DNA from: Chloroflexota bacterium
GTDB lineage: Bacteria; Chloroflexota; Dormibacteria; CF-121
Reading direction: 5' to 3'
Assembly (NCBI GenBank): GCA_005889535.1
Contig: VBHC01000119.1
Coordinates: forward strand, 1 to 47,533
DNA: 47,533 bases
A program made the translations under genes and the position numbers. The notes under the pieces were generated by a model that searched no databases, was not told where the DNA came from, and saw only the letters and a list, made by a program, of their open reading frames with translations. Below are positions 22,637-30,949 of this stretch, piece after piece; position 1 is the stretch's first letter, and each line of letters opens with the position of its first letter.

Positions 22637-23350
22637 CTAGGGCCTCGTCAGAACGGGAAGTCGCGGACGACCGGCCTCGGCGGGCAGCTCGTCGTCGAGC
22701 CGGCCCAACCAGGCGGGCTCGCTGGGCGGAAGGTCCGGGAGCTCCAGGTCCCGATCCTCCCAATCCGGCGGTTCGGGCTGCGGCGCCAGCATCCGCCAGA
22801 GGATGACGAACGTTCCGGCGACCAGCGCAAATTTCGCCGTCCCGAACAAGAGCAGGCCCGCGATCTGCTGGTCCTCGATCGAGCGATAGGCCTGATAGAA
22901 GAGATGGTGCGAGAGGGCCAGGGTGATCCCCGGGATGGTCGGCGGCACGCCAGCCACCATCAGGTACCCGATCTTGGCGATCGGCGTAAGCCCATTCGGA
23001 CGGACGATCGGCCACCAGAACAAAAAGGCGCCGGCCATGAACGCCACCTGGGCCGCCTCGCCCAGCAGCATGTCCTTCGTCGTCAGGTCGAGAACGGCCG
23101 GCAGTTGCGAGCCAAAGAGCACCACGTTGAGCGCCATGATCCCGGCGACCGGATGCAGCCACGCCAGCCGGCCGCCGATGAGGGGATGCGCGCCGTAGGC
23201 CAGCAGGGGAATGACGAGGGCCAACACGAGCATCTGCAGCAGCATGTGAAGGCTGAGTTGCCGGTCGGCGAATCCGATGACCGGTGGAAGCAGGGCACCG
23301 AGGGACAACAGCGAACCAGCTACCAGGGCTGCGCGATGACGCCGCGCCAT
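22637..23350 (-). CDS. CtaG-type (caa3 oxidase assembly) membrane protein
   Basis: A 237-residue protein with about six to seven membrane helices and a hydrophilic, acidic C-terminal tail (about 180-237). SLHMLLQMLVLALVIPLLA, the HPVAGIMALNVVLFG helix, and WWPIVRP and the LSHHLFYQAYRSIEDQQIAGLL region are those of CtaG (caa3_CtaG) proteins involved in cytochrome oxidase maturation or copper handling. No oxidase genes are in the window. The gene is the last of the long minus-strand run, 5 bases after the phospholipase D-like gene. About 150 bases downstream hold no clear terminator. Confidence 0.83.
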   Translation of the reverse strand: MARRHRAALVAGSLLSLGALLPPVIGFADRQLSLHMLLQMLVLALVIPLLAYGAHPLIGGRLAWLHPVAGIMALNVVLFGSQLPAVLDLTTKDMLLGEAAQVAFMAGAFLFWWPIVRPNGLTPIAKIGYLMVAGVPPTIPGITLALSHHLFYQAYRSIEDQQIAGLLLFGTAKFALVAGTFVILWRMLAPQPEPPDWEDRDLELPDLPPSEPAWLGRLDDELPAEAGRPRLPVLTRP

Positions 23351-23355
23351 GGTCT

Positions 23356-24438
23356 CTATTGTCGCGCAGCCGCCGGGGCGGCCGCGTAGCGGGCAAACAC
23401 GGCGTCGATGAATTCGACGAATCGATCGGCCAGGGGCGCGCTGTTGAGCTCGAGCAGGTTCTCCGCGTTGTCCTCACCGGCGTGCGACAGGTTGTAGCTG
23501 CCGGTGAAGACCGTGTTGTCGACAACCGTGATCTTGGCGTGCATGAAGTCATGCACGCTGGTCGGCGTGTATGGCGTGGTGACCTTGGAGGCGAAGGGGA
23601 AGGCGGCACTGACCGCCTGGAAGGCCGGCCCCTTCCAGGTCGCGTGGGGGTCGACGCGCCACTGGCCGAGCACCTCGGCCATCTGCGTGCGATCGTAGAC
23701 ACCCTTGAAGTCTGGATGCGGCCGATGCGCCAGGTCGCCCAGGGTTCCCAGGATCACCCCGGCGGTGATCACCGGTGAACACACGCGGATGCGCCGTTTG
23801 GCGTGCGCGATCCCCTGGGCGATCACGTGCGCCATCTGGCGCCCGCGCCCCGGCGCAAAGAAGACATGCGCCTTGACCTGGCTCCCTTGATAGTCGACGG
23901 GGACGCCGGCGAGGTCGTACTTGCCGCTTCCCTCGACGCGGCCGGCGTCCCAGAGCTCGGTGAAGTTCTTCGCATACTCCGCCGCCAGTGCTGCGGATGG
24001 AATCTTGAGGATCACGTTCTCCTCTCTCGTCCAGGAGTCGTTCGTCCAGTTCGTGGAGCCGGTCCAGACGGTGGCTGCGTCAGTCGCCGCATCGCGCACG
24101 ATGTATTTGTGGTGCATCAGGTCGGGCACGCCGGACACCGGTTTGGTCGGTACCCCCAGACTGCCGATGAACGCGGTGTCGGCTTGCGAGGGCGGTGGCA
24201 CCGGGATGGGGTTGGGAAAGTCGACGTTGTAGAGCAGCCGGACCGCCACGCCGCGAGCGGCGACGGCCCTGACCGCGGAGCGCACCTGCTCAGCCGGCCC
24301 GCCGGTCAGGTTCAGGTCGTAGATGGCAATGTCGAGGCTGCGCTGCGCCGCGCCGATAAAGCCGGCCAGTTCTCCCGCGAACTGCTCGGCCGGCTGTCCT
24401 CGGTCCGTGAGGAAGGTCACCTCGACGGACGCCGTCAC
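23356..24438 (-). CDS. Phospholipase D-like protein with two HKD motifs
   Basis: A 360-residue member of the PLD superfamily. Two catalytic H-x-K-x4-D motifs are visible: MHHKYIVRD followed by GSTNWTND, and MHAKITVVD followed by GSYNLSHAGEDNAEN. These two halves make one active site for phosphodiester transfer. The domain occurs in phospholipases, nucleases and lipid synthases. There is no signal peptide, so it probably acts in the cytosol. The start (24438) overlaps the LOG gene stop as ATGA. The substrate is unknown. Confidence 0.84.
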   Translation of the reverse strand: MTASVEVTFLTDRGQPAEQFAGELAGFIGAAQRSLDIAIYDLNLTGGPAEQVRSAVRAVAARGVAVRLLYNVDFPNPIPVPPPSQADTAFIGSLGVPTKPVSGVPDLMHHKYIVRDAATDAATVWTGSTNWTNDSWTREENVILKIPSAALAAEYAKNFTELWDAGRVEGSGKYDLAGVPVDYQGSQVKAHVFFAPGRGRQMAHVIAQGIAHAKRRIRVCSPVITAGVILGTLGDLAHRPHPDFKGVYDRTQMAEVLGQWRVDPHATWKGPAFQAVSAAFPFASKVTTPYTPTSVHDFMHAKITVVDNTVFTGSYNLSHAGEDNAENLLELNSAPLADRFVEFIDAVFARYAAAPAAARQ

Positions 24439-25223
24439 TGAGCGTCGCTCTTCTTCGGTTCCGCTCGTTCCTTCGGCTGGGCCTCGAGCACTTTTCGCTG
24501 GTAGAACTGCTGCACGATGTCGGCGGCGTGCTGGATGTCGTCGGTGACGACCATGAGGTCCAGGTCCTCGCGCGAGATCTTGCCCTCAGCCAGCACCCGG
24601 TCGCGGATCCACTGCTGCAGTCCGGTCCAGTAGTCGGCGCCAAACATGATCACCGGGAAGTGCACGATTTTTCCGGTTTGGATCAGCGTCAATGCCTCGA
24701 ACAGCTCATCCATGGTGCCGAAGCCGCCCGGGAAGATGACGAAGGCTTCCGCGTACTTGACGAACATCGTCTTGCGCACGAAGAAGTAGTGGAACTCGAT
24801 GCCGAGGTTGACGAACTCGTTGAGGCCCTGCTCGAACGGCAGCTCGATGTTGAGACCGACCGACAGACCGCGACCTTCACGGGCGCCCATGTTGGCCGCT
24901 TCCATTACGCCCGGGCCGCCGCCAGTGATGATGGCGAAGCCCCGCCGGGCGAGCTCGGCCGCCAGCGCGCGCGCGGCATCGTACATCGGGTCGGGCGGAC
25001 GAACGCGCGCCGAACCGAAGAACGTTACAGCCGGACCCAGGGTGGCCAGCGCATCGAAGCCCGCCACGAACTCGGCCTGGATGCGCAGCACCCGCCAGGG
25101 GTCGCTTTCGAGGAACTCCGGGGCGTCCCCGGGCCGCTCCAGCAGCTTGCGGTCTTCGATCTGCCGCTCCACCCCGCGTCGGACGATTCCACCGGTGCGC
25201 CGCTCGCCGGATTCTTCCCCCAT
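24435..25223 (-). CDS. LOG family protein (TIGR00730-type nucleotide hydrolase)
   Basis: A 262-residue protein of the LOG family; I chose the ATG at 25223 because longer frames run into the methyltransferase gene. It has TFFGSARV, the ITGGGPGVMEAANMGA nucleotide loop and PGGFGTMDE, the catalytic signature. Family members hydrolyse the N-glycosidic bond of nucleoside 5'-monophosphates to release a base and ribose 5-phosphate; plant LOG proteins do this with cytokinins. The N-terminal 60 residues form a family extension. Its position downstream of the pyrimidine operon may link it to nucleobase supply, which is inference. Confidence 0.88.
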   Translation of the reverse strand: MGEESGERRTGGIVRRGVERQIEDRKLLERPGDAPEFLESDPWRVLRIQAEFVAGFDALATLGPAVTFFGSARVRPPDPMYDAARALAAELARRGFAIITGGGPGVMEAANMGAREGRGLSVGLNIELPFEQGLNEFVNLGIEFHYFFVRKTMFVKYAEAFVIFPGGFGTMDELFEALTLIQTGKIVHFPVIMFGADYWTGLQQWIRDRVLAEGKISREDLDLMVVTDDIQHAADIVQQFYQRKVLEAQPKERAEPKKSDAQ

Positions 25224-25236
25224 GGCCTCGCTAACT

Positions 25237-25923
25237 CTAACCGCGGCCGGCCACGACGTAGAAACTGGGACTCGACGCGAGCTCCGCGTCATTACGCCCG
25301 AACATCCGGCGCAACCTCAGCCCCGCGCCGATGGCCAGCCAGTTTTCGACCTCGTCGGGCCAGACGAGCGGAATCTCGGCTTCTTGGGTGACGACGCGCC
25401 CATCAGCCAGCGTGTAGTCGACCTGGAACCGTGCCCCGTTGCCATCGAACGACTGCACCCGCACCCCCTGGCTCGCGCCGGCCTGTAACCAGTAGGGATT
25501 GGTCAACTCGAAGGCGAGCGACCCGTCGGCGGCCAGGTGGTTGGCCGCGGACCGCAGCCGCTCCACCAGACAGAGGATGTTCGAGGGGACGATGATGAGG
25601 TCGAACTGCCGGCCCAGGTGGAGGTCTTCGATCCGAGACAGAATCAATTCGGTGTCCGGAAGGCGTCGTCGGAGCGACGCGAGCATTCCGGGGTGACTGT
25701 CGACTCCGACCAGCATGATGCCGGTCTCGTGCAGCGGGACCGCGAGCCGGCCGGACCCGATGCCCAGATAGAGGACGGGTGGCTTTGCCGTAAGCGCGAG
25801 GTCCTTCCAGGGCCAGAGATCGGTGGCGTCGGGCAGGCTGGCGTAGAGCTCGGCAAACCCCGGGTCGGGCCGCAACGGGTCGTCCCGGACGACGCTATGC
25901 GATGGCTTGATCGGCGATCTCAA
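25237..25923 (-). CDS. Class I SAM-dependent methyltransferase
   Basis: A 228-residue protein. The Rossmann SAM site reads VLYLGIGSGRLAVPL (motif I), with the acidic residue after the second strand in VGVDSHPGML and a motif IV-like DLIIVPSNIL. It is short of an added substrate domain, as usual for class I enzymes acting on small molecules. The ATG at 25923 gives a 29-base overlap with the aminotransferase end; no better start is available. Its substrate is unknown, and it may simply ride in the operon. Confidence 0.8.
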   Translation of the reverse strand: MRSPIKPSHSVVRDDPLRPDPGFAELYASLPDATDLWPWKDLALTAKPPVLYLGIGSGRLAVPLHETGIMLVGVDSHPGMLASLRRRLPDTELILSRIEDLHLGRQFDLIIVPSNILCLVERLRSAANHLAADGSLAFELTNPYWLQAGASQGVRVQSFDGNGARFQVDYTLADGRVVTQEAEIPLVWPDEVENWLAIGAGLRLRRMFGRNDAELASSPSFYVVAGRG

Positions 25924-27235
25924 GCGCCTTGTCGATGATGGCGAAGCCTTCAGCCAGCTCGGCCTCGTTGATGCACAGCGGCGGGTTCGTCATGATGGTG
26001 TGCCAGCGCACGAAAGTGTACAGGCCGTGCTCGCGGAAGTACTTGCCGACCGCCTTCATCTCATCTGAGGTCCCGTTGAACGGTGCCAGCGGTTCCATGG
26101 TCTTGCGATCGCGAACCAACTCCAGGATTCCGAAGAGGCCGATCGACCGCGTCAGCCCCACGCATGGGTGCTTTACCCGCAGGGTTTCGTGTTGGCGTTT
26201 CATCACCTCGCCCATCCGCCGTGCGTTGCCGATCATGTCGTCTTCCTCGTAGGCCTGGATGGTGCCGAGCGCGGCGGCGCAGGCGAGCGGGTGGCTGTTA
26301 TACGTGAGCCCGCCGTAGAAGACGCGGTTCTCGAAGTATTCCGCGACATGCGGGCGTACGCCGACCGCGCCCAGCGGGACGTAACTGCTCGTCAAACCTT
26401 TTGCCATGGTGATGATGTCGGGCACGACATTCCAATGGTTGACGGCAAACCATTCGCCGGTGCGGCCAAAACCCGACATGACCTCGTCGCAGATCATCAG
26501 GATGCCGTACCGGTCACAGAGCTCCCGCACGCCCTGCAGGTAGCCGTCGGGCGGGATCAGGATCCCGTTCGTCCCGGTGACCGGCTCCAGGATGAAGCCG
26601 GCAATGGTAGCCGGCCCCTCGAGCTGAATCGTCTCTTCCAGGTAGCGCAGCGACTCCTCAGCACTGTCCACTTCTCGCTGGGGGCCGTGATAGGGATCGA
26701 GCACATGCACGACGCCTGAATCGCCGATGTCATTGGCCCAGCGGCGCGGATCGCCGGTCAACGCGATGGCCCCGGCGGTTGCGCCGTGGTAGGAGCGGTA
26801 GCGCGAAACGATCTTGTGTCGGCCAGTTACCCAGCGCGCCATCTTGATGGCGTACTCGTTGGCCTCGGCGCCGCCCAGCGTGAAGAAAACTTTGTCGATG
26901 TCACCCGGAAGCAACTCGGCCAGCTTCTTGCCCAGCAGCGCCCGCGGCTCGTGGGCCATGAACGGGTTGATGAAGGCGAGTTTCTCGGCCTGCCGCTTGA
27001 TGGCCTCGATGATTCGAGGGTCGCCATGGCCGGCATTCACGCTCATGAACTGACTGTTGAAGTCGATGATGCGTTTGCCGTCGGGCGTGTAGAAATAGAC
27101 ACCTTTCGCGTGGTCGACGGGAATCGGGTCGGCAGCGGACTGGGCAGTCCAGTCGTACAGCGTGTACTGGCGACAGAGGGCGACGATCTCCTCACCGCTC
27201 AGCACACGTGGCCGAGCGCTCGTTTCTAGAGCCAC
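25895..27235 (-). CDS. Class III aminotransferase, probably beta-alanine / 3-aminoisobutyrate:2-oxo acid
   Basis: A 446-residue PLP aminotransferase of class III starting at GTG. FFTLGGAEANEYAIKMAR, FILEPVTGTNG, MICDEVMSGFGRTGEWF (PLP aspartate) and DIITMAKGLTSSYVPLG with the Schiff-base lysine are in normal order. The overall type resembles omega-amino acid:pyruvate and taurine:pyruvate aminotransferases. In this operon, next to dihydropyrimidinase and CoA-acylating semialdehyde dehydrogenase, it would convert beta-alanine or 3-aminoisobutyrate to malonate or methylmalonate semialdehyde. The start overlaps the dehydrogenase stop by 10 bases. The assignment depends on context. Confidence 0.87.
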   Translation of the reverse strand: MALETSARPRVLSGEEIVALCRQYTLYDWTAQSAADPIPVDHAKGVYFYTPDGKRIIDFNSQFMSVNAGHGDPRIIEAIKRQAEKLAFINPFMAHEPRALLGKKLAELLPGDIDKVFFTLGGAEANEYAIKMARWVTGRHKIVSRYRSYHGATAGAIALTGDPRRWANDIGDSGVVHVLDPYHGPQREVDSAEESLRYLEETIQLEGPATIAGFILEPVTGTNGILIPPDGYLQGVRELCDRYGILMICDEVMSGFGRTGEWFAVNHWNVVPDIITMAKGLTSSYVPLGAVGVRPHVAEYFENRVFYGGLTYNSHPLACAAALGTIQAYEEDDMIGNARRMGEVMKRQHETLRVKHPCVGLTRSIGLFGILELVRDRKTMEPLAPFNGTSDEMKAVGKYFREHGLYTFVRWHTIMTNPPLCINEAELAEGFAIIDKALEIADQAIA

Positions 27236-28674
27236 CGCGTCGTGATCACCTTATGCCGGGTATAGAACCGCACGCTGTCCTGGCCGGTGGCGTGCAGGTC
27301 GCCGAAGAAGGAGTTCTTCCATCCGGTGAAGGGGAAGAACGCCATCGGGGCGGCGACCCCGATATTCACGCCCAGCATGCCGGCCTGCGCCCGGCGTTTG
27401 AACTCTCGCGCGTACTTGCCGGAGCCGGTAAAGATCGATGCCATGTTGCCGTAGGTGCTGGCGTTGAGCAGGTTCAAGGCCTCGTCGATGTCCGAGGCGC
27501 GCATCACCGAGAGCACCGGTCCGAACAACTCCTCCTTCCAGATCTTCATGTTTGGTGTGACCCGATCAAAGATCGTCGGCCCCAAAAAGAAGCCGTCCTT
27601 CAGCTCGACGCTGCGGCCGTCCGAGACCAGCTGCGCCCCTTCCGTCTGGGCGCCGTCGATGTACTCGATCAGCTTCGCCTTCCGCTCACCCCGGATCACC
27701 GGCCCAAGGGTCGTCTTTGGATCGGTCCCCGGGCCGACCTTGAGCTTCGCGGCATCGCTGGCCAGCTCCCGCACGAGGGCGTCGCCAATCTTTCCGACGC
27801 CGACAGCCACGCTCCCAGCGAGGCAGCGCTGGCCGGCGTTGCCGAACGCCGAGGAGATCACATGGGGGGCGGACAGTTCCAGGTCGGCATCATCCATCAC
27901 CAGGATGTGGTTCTTGGCGCCACCCAGCGCCTGGACCCGCTTGCCGTTTGCCGCCGCGGTCGCATAGATGTAGGCCGCGACCGTAGCGGAGCCGACGAAC
28001 GATACCCCGGCCACATCGGGATGGGTCAGCAACTGGTTGACGGCATCGTTGGCCCCGTGCACTACATTGAAGACGCCCTCCGGCAGGCCGGCTTCGTGCA
28101 GCAGCTCGGCGATCCGCATCGCCGAGAGTGGCGTCAACTGCGAGGGCTTCAGCACGAACGTGTTGCCGGTAACAATCGCAACCGGGATCATCCACATCGG
28201 CACCATGTTTGGGAAGTTGAAGGGCGTGATGCCGGCGACGACGCCAACCGGGAATCGGGTCAGCTCCTCATCGATGCCTTTGGCGATCTGGTCGAGGTTC
28301 TGTCCCATCATCAGCGTGGGAGCGCCGCAGGCAAAGTCGATGACCTCGATCGCCCGCTTGACCTCGCCCCTGGACTCATCCAGGGTCTTGCCGTTCTCCT
28401 GGGTCACGAGTGCCGAGAGCTCATCGATGTGCTGGTCGAAGAGCGCCTTGAATCGGAACATCACCTGGGCCCGCTCGGGCACCGGGGTCTCGCTCCATCC
28501 GGGAAACGCCTTCTTGGCCGCGGCAATCGCCTCGTTGATCTCCTCTCGGGTTGAGTAGGGAAGGCTGGCGATCGTCTCCCCGGTCGCCGGGTTGGGAATC
28601 GGTTGGGTCTTATCCGCCCGCGAGTCGCGGAACTTTCCGCCGATGAAGCTCTGCACGGTTCTCGTCGCAATCAT
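27226..28674 (-). CDS. mmsA: CoA-acylating methylmalonate/malonate-semialdehyde dehydrogenase
   Basis: A 482-residue aldehyde dehydrogenase of the MmsA type. GVVAGITPFNFPNMVPMW, VLKPSQLTPLSA, the ALGGAKNH loop and catalytic Cys in GNAGQRCLAGS are diagnostic; these enzymes use CoA rather than water. Products are acetyl-CoA from malonate semialdehyde and propionyl-CoA from methylmalonate semialdehyde, both NAD-dependent. The last residues FYTRHKVITTRWL fit the family C-terminus. Its ATG overlaps the dihydropyrimidinase stop (ATGA). It finishes pyrimidine breakdown in this operon; valine or inositol catabolism are other known uses. Confidence 0.93.
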   Translation of the reverse strand: MIATRTVQSFIGGKFRDSRADKTQPIPNPATGETIASLPYSTREEINEAIAAAKKAFPGWSETPVPERAQVMFRFKALFDQHIDELSALVTQENGKTLDESRGEVKRAIEVIDFACGAPTLMMGQNLDQIAKGIDEELTRFPVGVVAGITPFNFPNMVPMWMIPVAIVTGNTFVLKPSQLTPLSAMRIAELLHEAGLPEGVFNVVHGANDAVNQLLTHPDVAGVSFVGSATVAAYIYATAAANGKRVQALGGAKNHILVMDDADLELSAPHVISSAFGNAGQRCLAGSVAVGVGKIGDALVRELASDAAKLKVGPGTDPKTTLGPVIRGERKAKLIEYIDGAQTEGAQLVSDGRSVELKDGFFLGPTIFDRVTPNMKIWKEELFGPVLSVMRASDIDEALNLLNASTYGNMASIFTGSGKYAREFKRRAQAGMLGVNIGVAAPMAFFPFTGWKNSFFGDLHATGQDSVRFYTRHKVITTRWL

Positions 28675-30089
28675 GCTGTCACTCCTACCGGGCTTGGCTC
28701 GCCGGCCGGCACTCCATGGAAGGCCGAGCGCCTCAGATACTGGCCGGCGCCTTTGGTGCCGTGGAACTTCCCGTCGCGCACCAGCACGTTGCCCCGCTGG
28801 ATCACCACCTCCGGGAGGCCCCTAACGGTCATGCCCTCGTAGCAACTGTAGTCCACGTTCATATGGTGGGTCCTGGCCGACAGGGTCCGCTCGACATTCG
28901 GGTTGAAGATGACGACGTCGGCATCGCTCCCCGGCGCGATCGTGCCCTTTCTGGGGAACAGGCCGAACATCCGGGCGGGCGCCGTTGCCACCAGCTCGAC
29001 GAACCGGTTCACAGAAATGCGGCCCGAGTTCACGCCGCCATGGAAGATCAGGGTAAAGCGGTCTTCGACCCCCGGCAGCCCGTTCGGGATCTTGGAGAAG
29101 TCACCCCGTCCCATCTCCTTCTGTCCCTTGAAATGAAATGGGCAGTGGTCGGTGGCAACCAGCTGCAGGTCGTCCTGGATCAGGCCCTTCCAGAGCTCAT
29201 CGTGGTGCGGCCTGGTTCGAAGCGGCGGCGAGCAGACATACTTGGCGCCCTCGAAGCCCGGCCGGCCGAGGTCCTCGAGGCTCAGGTACAGGTACTGGGG
29301 GCAGGTCTCGGCAAAGGCAGGGGCGCCGTCGTCGCGCGCCTGGCGGACGGCATCCAGCGCTTCTTTGGAGCTGAGGTGCACGATATAGACGGCGACCTCG
29401 GCCAGCCGGGCGAGCGCGATGGCGCGGCCGGTCGCCTCGCCCTCCATGCTCGCCGGCCGCGTGAGCCCGTGATTGATCGGATCGCCCTTGCCTTCAGCCA
29501 GGTAGCGCTTCACGAGCACGTCGATCGCGCCGCCGTTCTCGGCGTGCATCATGATCAAGCCGCCGTTTTCGGCGGTCCGGCTCAGGGCGCGGAAGATCGC
29601 GCCATCGTCGAGCATGAAGACGCCGGGATAGGCCATGAACAACTTGAAGGACGGCACCCCTTCCCTGACCAGGGTGTCCATCTCCCTGAGGATCGAGTCG
29701 TTCACCTCGCGCACGATCATGTGGAAGCCGTAGTCGATGTGGGCTTTGCCATCGGCCTTCTGGTGCCATTGGTCGAGCCCCTGCCGCAGGCTTTGGCCAA
29801 ACGTCTGCACCGCGAAGTCGACGATGGTGGTCGTGCCTCCCCAGGCCGCGGCGGCGCTGCCGGTGGCAAAGTCATCGGATGCAAACGTGCCGCCGAAGGG
29901 TAGTTCCATGTGGGTGTGAACGTCGACCGCCCCGGGCATGACGTAGCGGCCCTCGGCGTCGATCGTCTGGTCGGCTTTCACTTCGAGGGCGTTACCGATC
30001 GCCATAATCTTTTCGCCATCGATCAGGACGTCGGTTTTCGCCGTGTCGCTCGCCGTCACCACGGTGCCGTTTCGGATCAGGGTCTTCAC
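28671..30089 (-). CDS. hydA: Dihydropyrimidinase (D-hydantoinase)
   Basis: A 472-residue cyclic amidohydrolase starting at GTG. Metal ligands are visible as DVHTHME (H-x-H near residue 59), the carboxylated-lysine region SFKLFMAYPG (about 149-158), MMHAENG, IVHLSS and LVATDHCPF. This is the zinc-dependent dihydropyrimidinase/hydantoinase pattern at full length; it opens dihydrouracil to N-carbamoyl-beta-alanine and dihydrothymine to N-carbamoyl-3-aminoisobutyrate. The C-terminal FHGTKGAGQYLRR fits the family. The GTG overlaps the nitrilase stop as GTGA. Neighbours support pyrimidine breakdown over hydantoin use. Confidence 0.94.
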   Translation of the reverse strand: MKTLIRNGTVVTASDTAKTDVLIDGEKIMAIGNALEVKADQTIDAEGRYVMPGAVDVHTHMELPFGGTFASDDFATGSAAAAWGGTTTIVDFAVQTFGQSLRQGLDQWHQKADGKAHIDYGFHMIVREVNDSILREMDTLVREGVPSFKLFMAYPGVFMLDDGAIFRALSRTAENGGLIMMHAENGGAIDVLVKRYLAEGKGDPINHGLTRPASMEGEATGRAIALARLAEVAVYIVHLSSKEALDAVRQARDDGAPAFAETCPQYLYLSLEDLGRPGFEGAKYVCSPPLRTRPHHDELWKGLIQDDLQLVATDHCPFHFKGQKEMGRGDFSKIPNGLPGVEDRFTLIFHGGVNSGRISVNRFVELVATAPARMFGLFPRKGTIAPGSDADVVIFNPNVERTLSARTHHMNVDYSCYEGMTVRGLPEVVIQRGNVLVRDGKFHGTKGAGQYLRRSAFHGVPAGEPSPVGVTA

Positions 30090-30931
30090 GGCAGCTCCTT
30101 GACCAGGTCCTCGTAAGTCTCCGGCCGGCGATCGCGCAGGAACTGCCAGGTATTACGGACCTCGCGAATCAGGTCCAGGTCGAGGTCGCAAACCAGTACT
30201 TCGTCTTCCGTCTCCGAAGCCTTCCCGATGATCCGTCCCCGCGGGTCGCAGAAGTAGCTCGACCCGTAGAACTGCGCCTCGTTGAGGGGTTTTTCGACGC
30301 CGACGCGATTGATGGCGCCGATCCAGTAGCCGTTCGCCACCGCGTGGGCTGGTTGCTCCAACTCCCAGAGGTAGCGCGAGAGCGACTTGACAGTGGCGGA
30401 CGGATTGAAGACCAGCTCCGCACCCTTGAGGCCGAGCTCCCGCGCCGGTTCCGGGAAGTGCCGGTCGTAGCAGATCAGCAAACCCACCCGGCCGACCGAT
30501 GTGTTCCAGACTGGATAGCCGAGGTTTCCCGGCTTGAAGTAGAACTTTTCCCAGAAACACGGCCCGACATGCGGGATGTGCGTCTTGCGATACTTGCCGA
30601 CCATCGTCCCGTCGTTCTCGATCACGACGGCGGTGTTGTAGTAGACGCCGGTCTGCGCCTCTTCGTAGAAAGGCACGACCAGCACCATCTTGTGTTTTTT
30701 TGCCAGCTCCTGCATGCGCCGGACGGTCGGCCCGTCGTCGGGCTCGGCGGTGTCGTACCACTTCGTGTCTTGTTCCGCCGGGAAGTAGGGCCCGAAGAAG
30801 ATCTCCTGCAGGCAGGTGACCTGCGCTCCCTTCGCGGCCGCCTGTCCGATCAGTTCCTCATGTTTTTTTATCGCCTCGTCCTTGGGCATGTTTGCGTACG
30901 CCTGGATCAGCGCCGCCCGCACCTTGGCCAT
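30086..30931 (-). CDS. Nitrilase-superfamily amidohydrolase, likely beta-ureidopropionase
   Basis: A 281-residue carbon-nitrogen hydrolase. The Glu-Lys-Cys triad is visible: Glu in CLQEIFFGPYF, Lys in GKYRKTHIPH and Cys in LLICYDRHFPE. FGPYFPAEQDTKWYD and the ATVKSLSRYLWELEQP region are typical of N-carbamoyl-beta-alanine and N-carbamyl-D-amino acid hydrolases. In context it would split N-carbamoyl-beta-alanine to beta-alanine, CO2 and ammonia. The ATG at 30931 has a GAGGAGG ribosome site eight to nine bases upstream. Its end overlaps the dihydropyrimidinase start. Confidence 0.91.
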   Translation of the reverse strand: MAKVRAALIQAYANMPKDEAIKKHEELIGQAAAKGAQVTCLQEIFFGPYFPAEQDTKWYDTAEPDDGPTVRRMQELAKKHKMVLVVPFYEEAQTGVYYNTAVVIENDGTMVGKYRKTHIPHVGPCFWEKFYFKPGNLGYPVWNTSVGRVGLLICYDRHFPEPARELGLKGAELVFNPSATVKSLSRYLWELEQPAHAVANGYWIGAINRVGVEKPLNEAQFYGSSYFCDPRGRIIGKASETEDEVLVCDLDLDLIREVRNTWQFLRDRRPETYEDLVKELP

Positions 30932-30949
30932 AAATGCTTCGCCTCCTCG

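Noticed and set aside
22485-23702. 405-codon minus-strand frame across CtaG and phospholipase D-like genes
   Set aside because: It is in a different frame from both supported genes and has a Ser/Arg/Pro-rich low-complexity product.
25895-25923. Methyltransferase/aminotransferase 29-base overlap as a frameshift signal
   Set aside because: Both proteins read cleanly from end to end and no later start codon exists for the methyltransferase, so a simple overlap is adequate.
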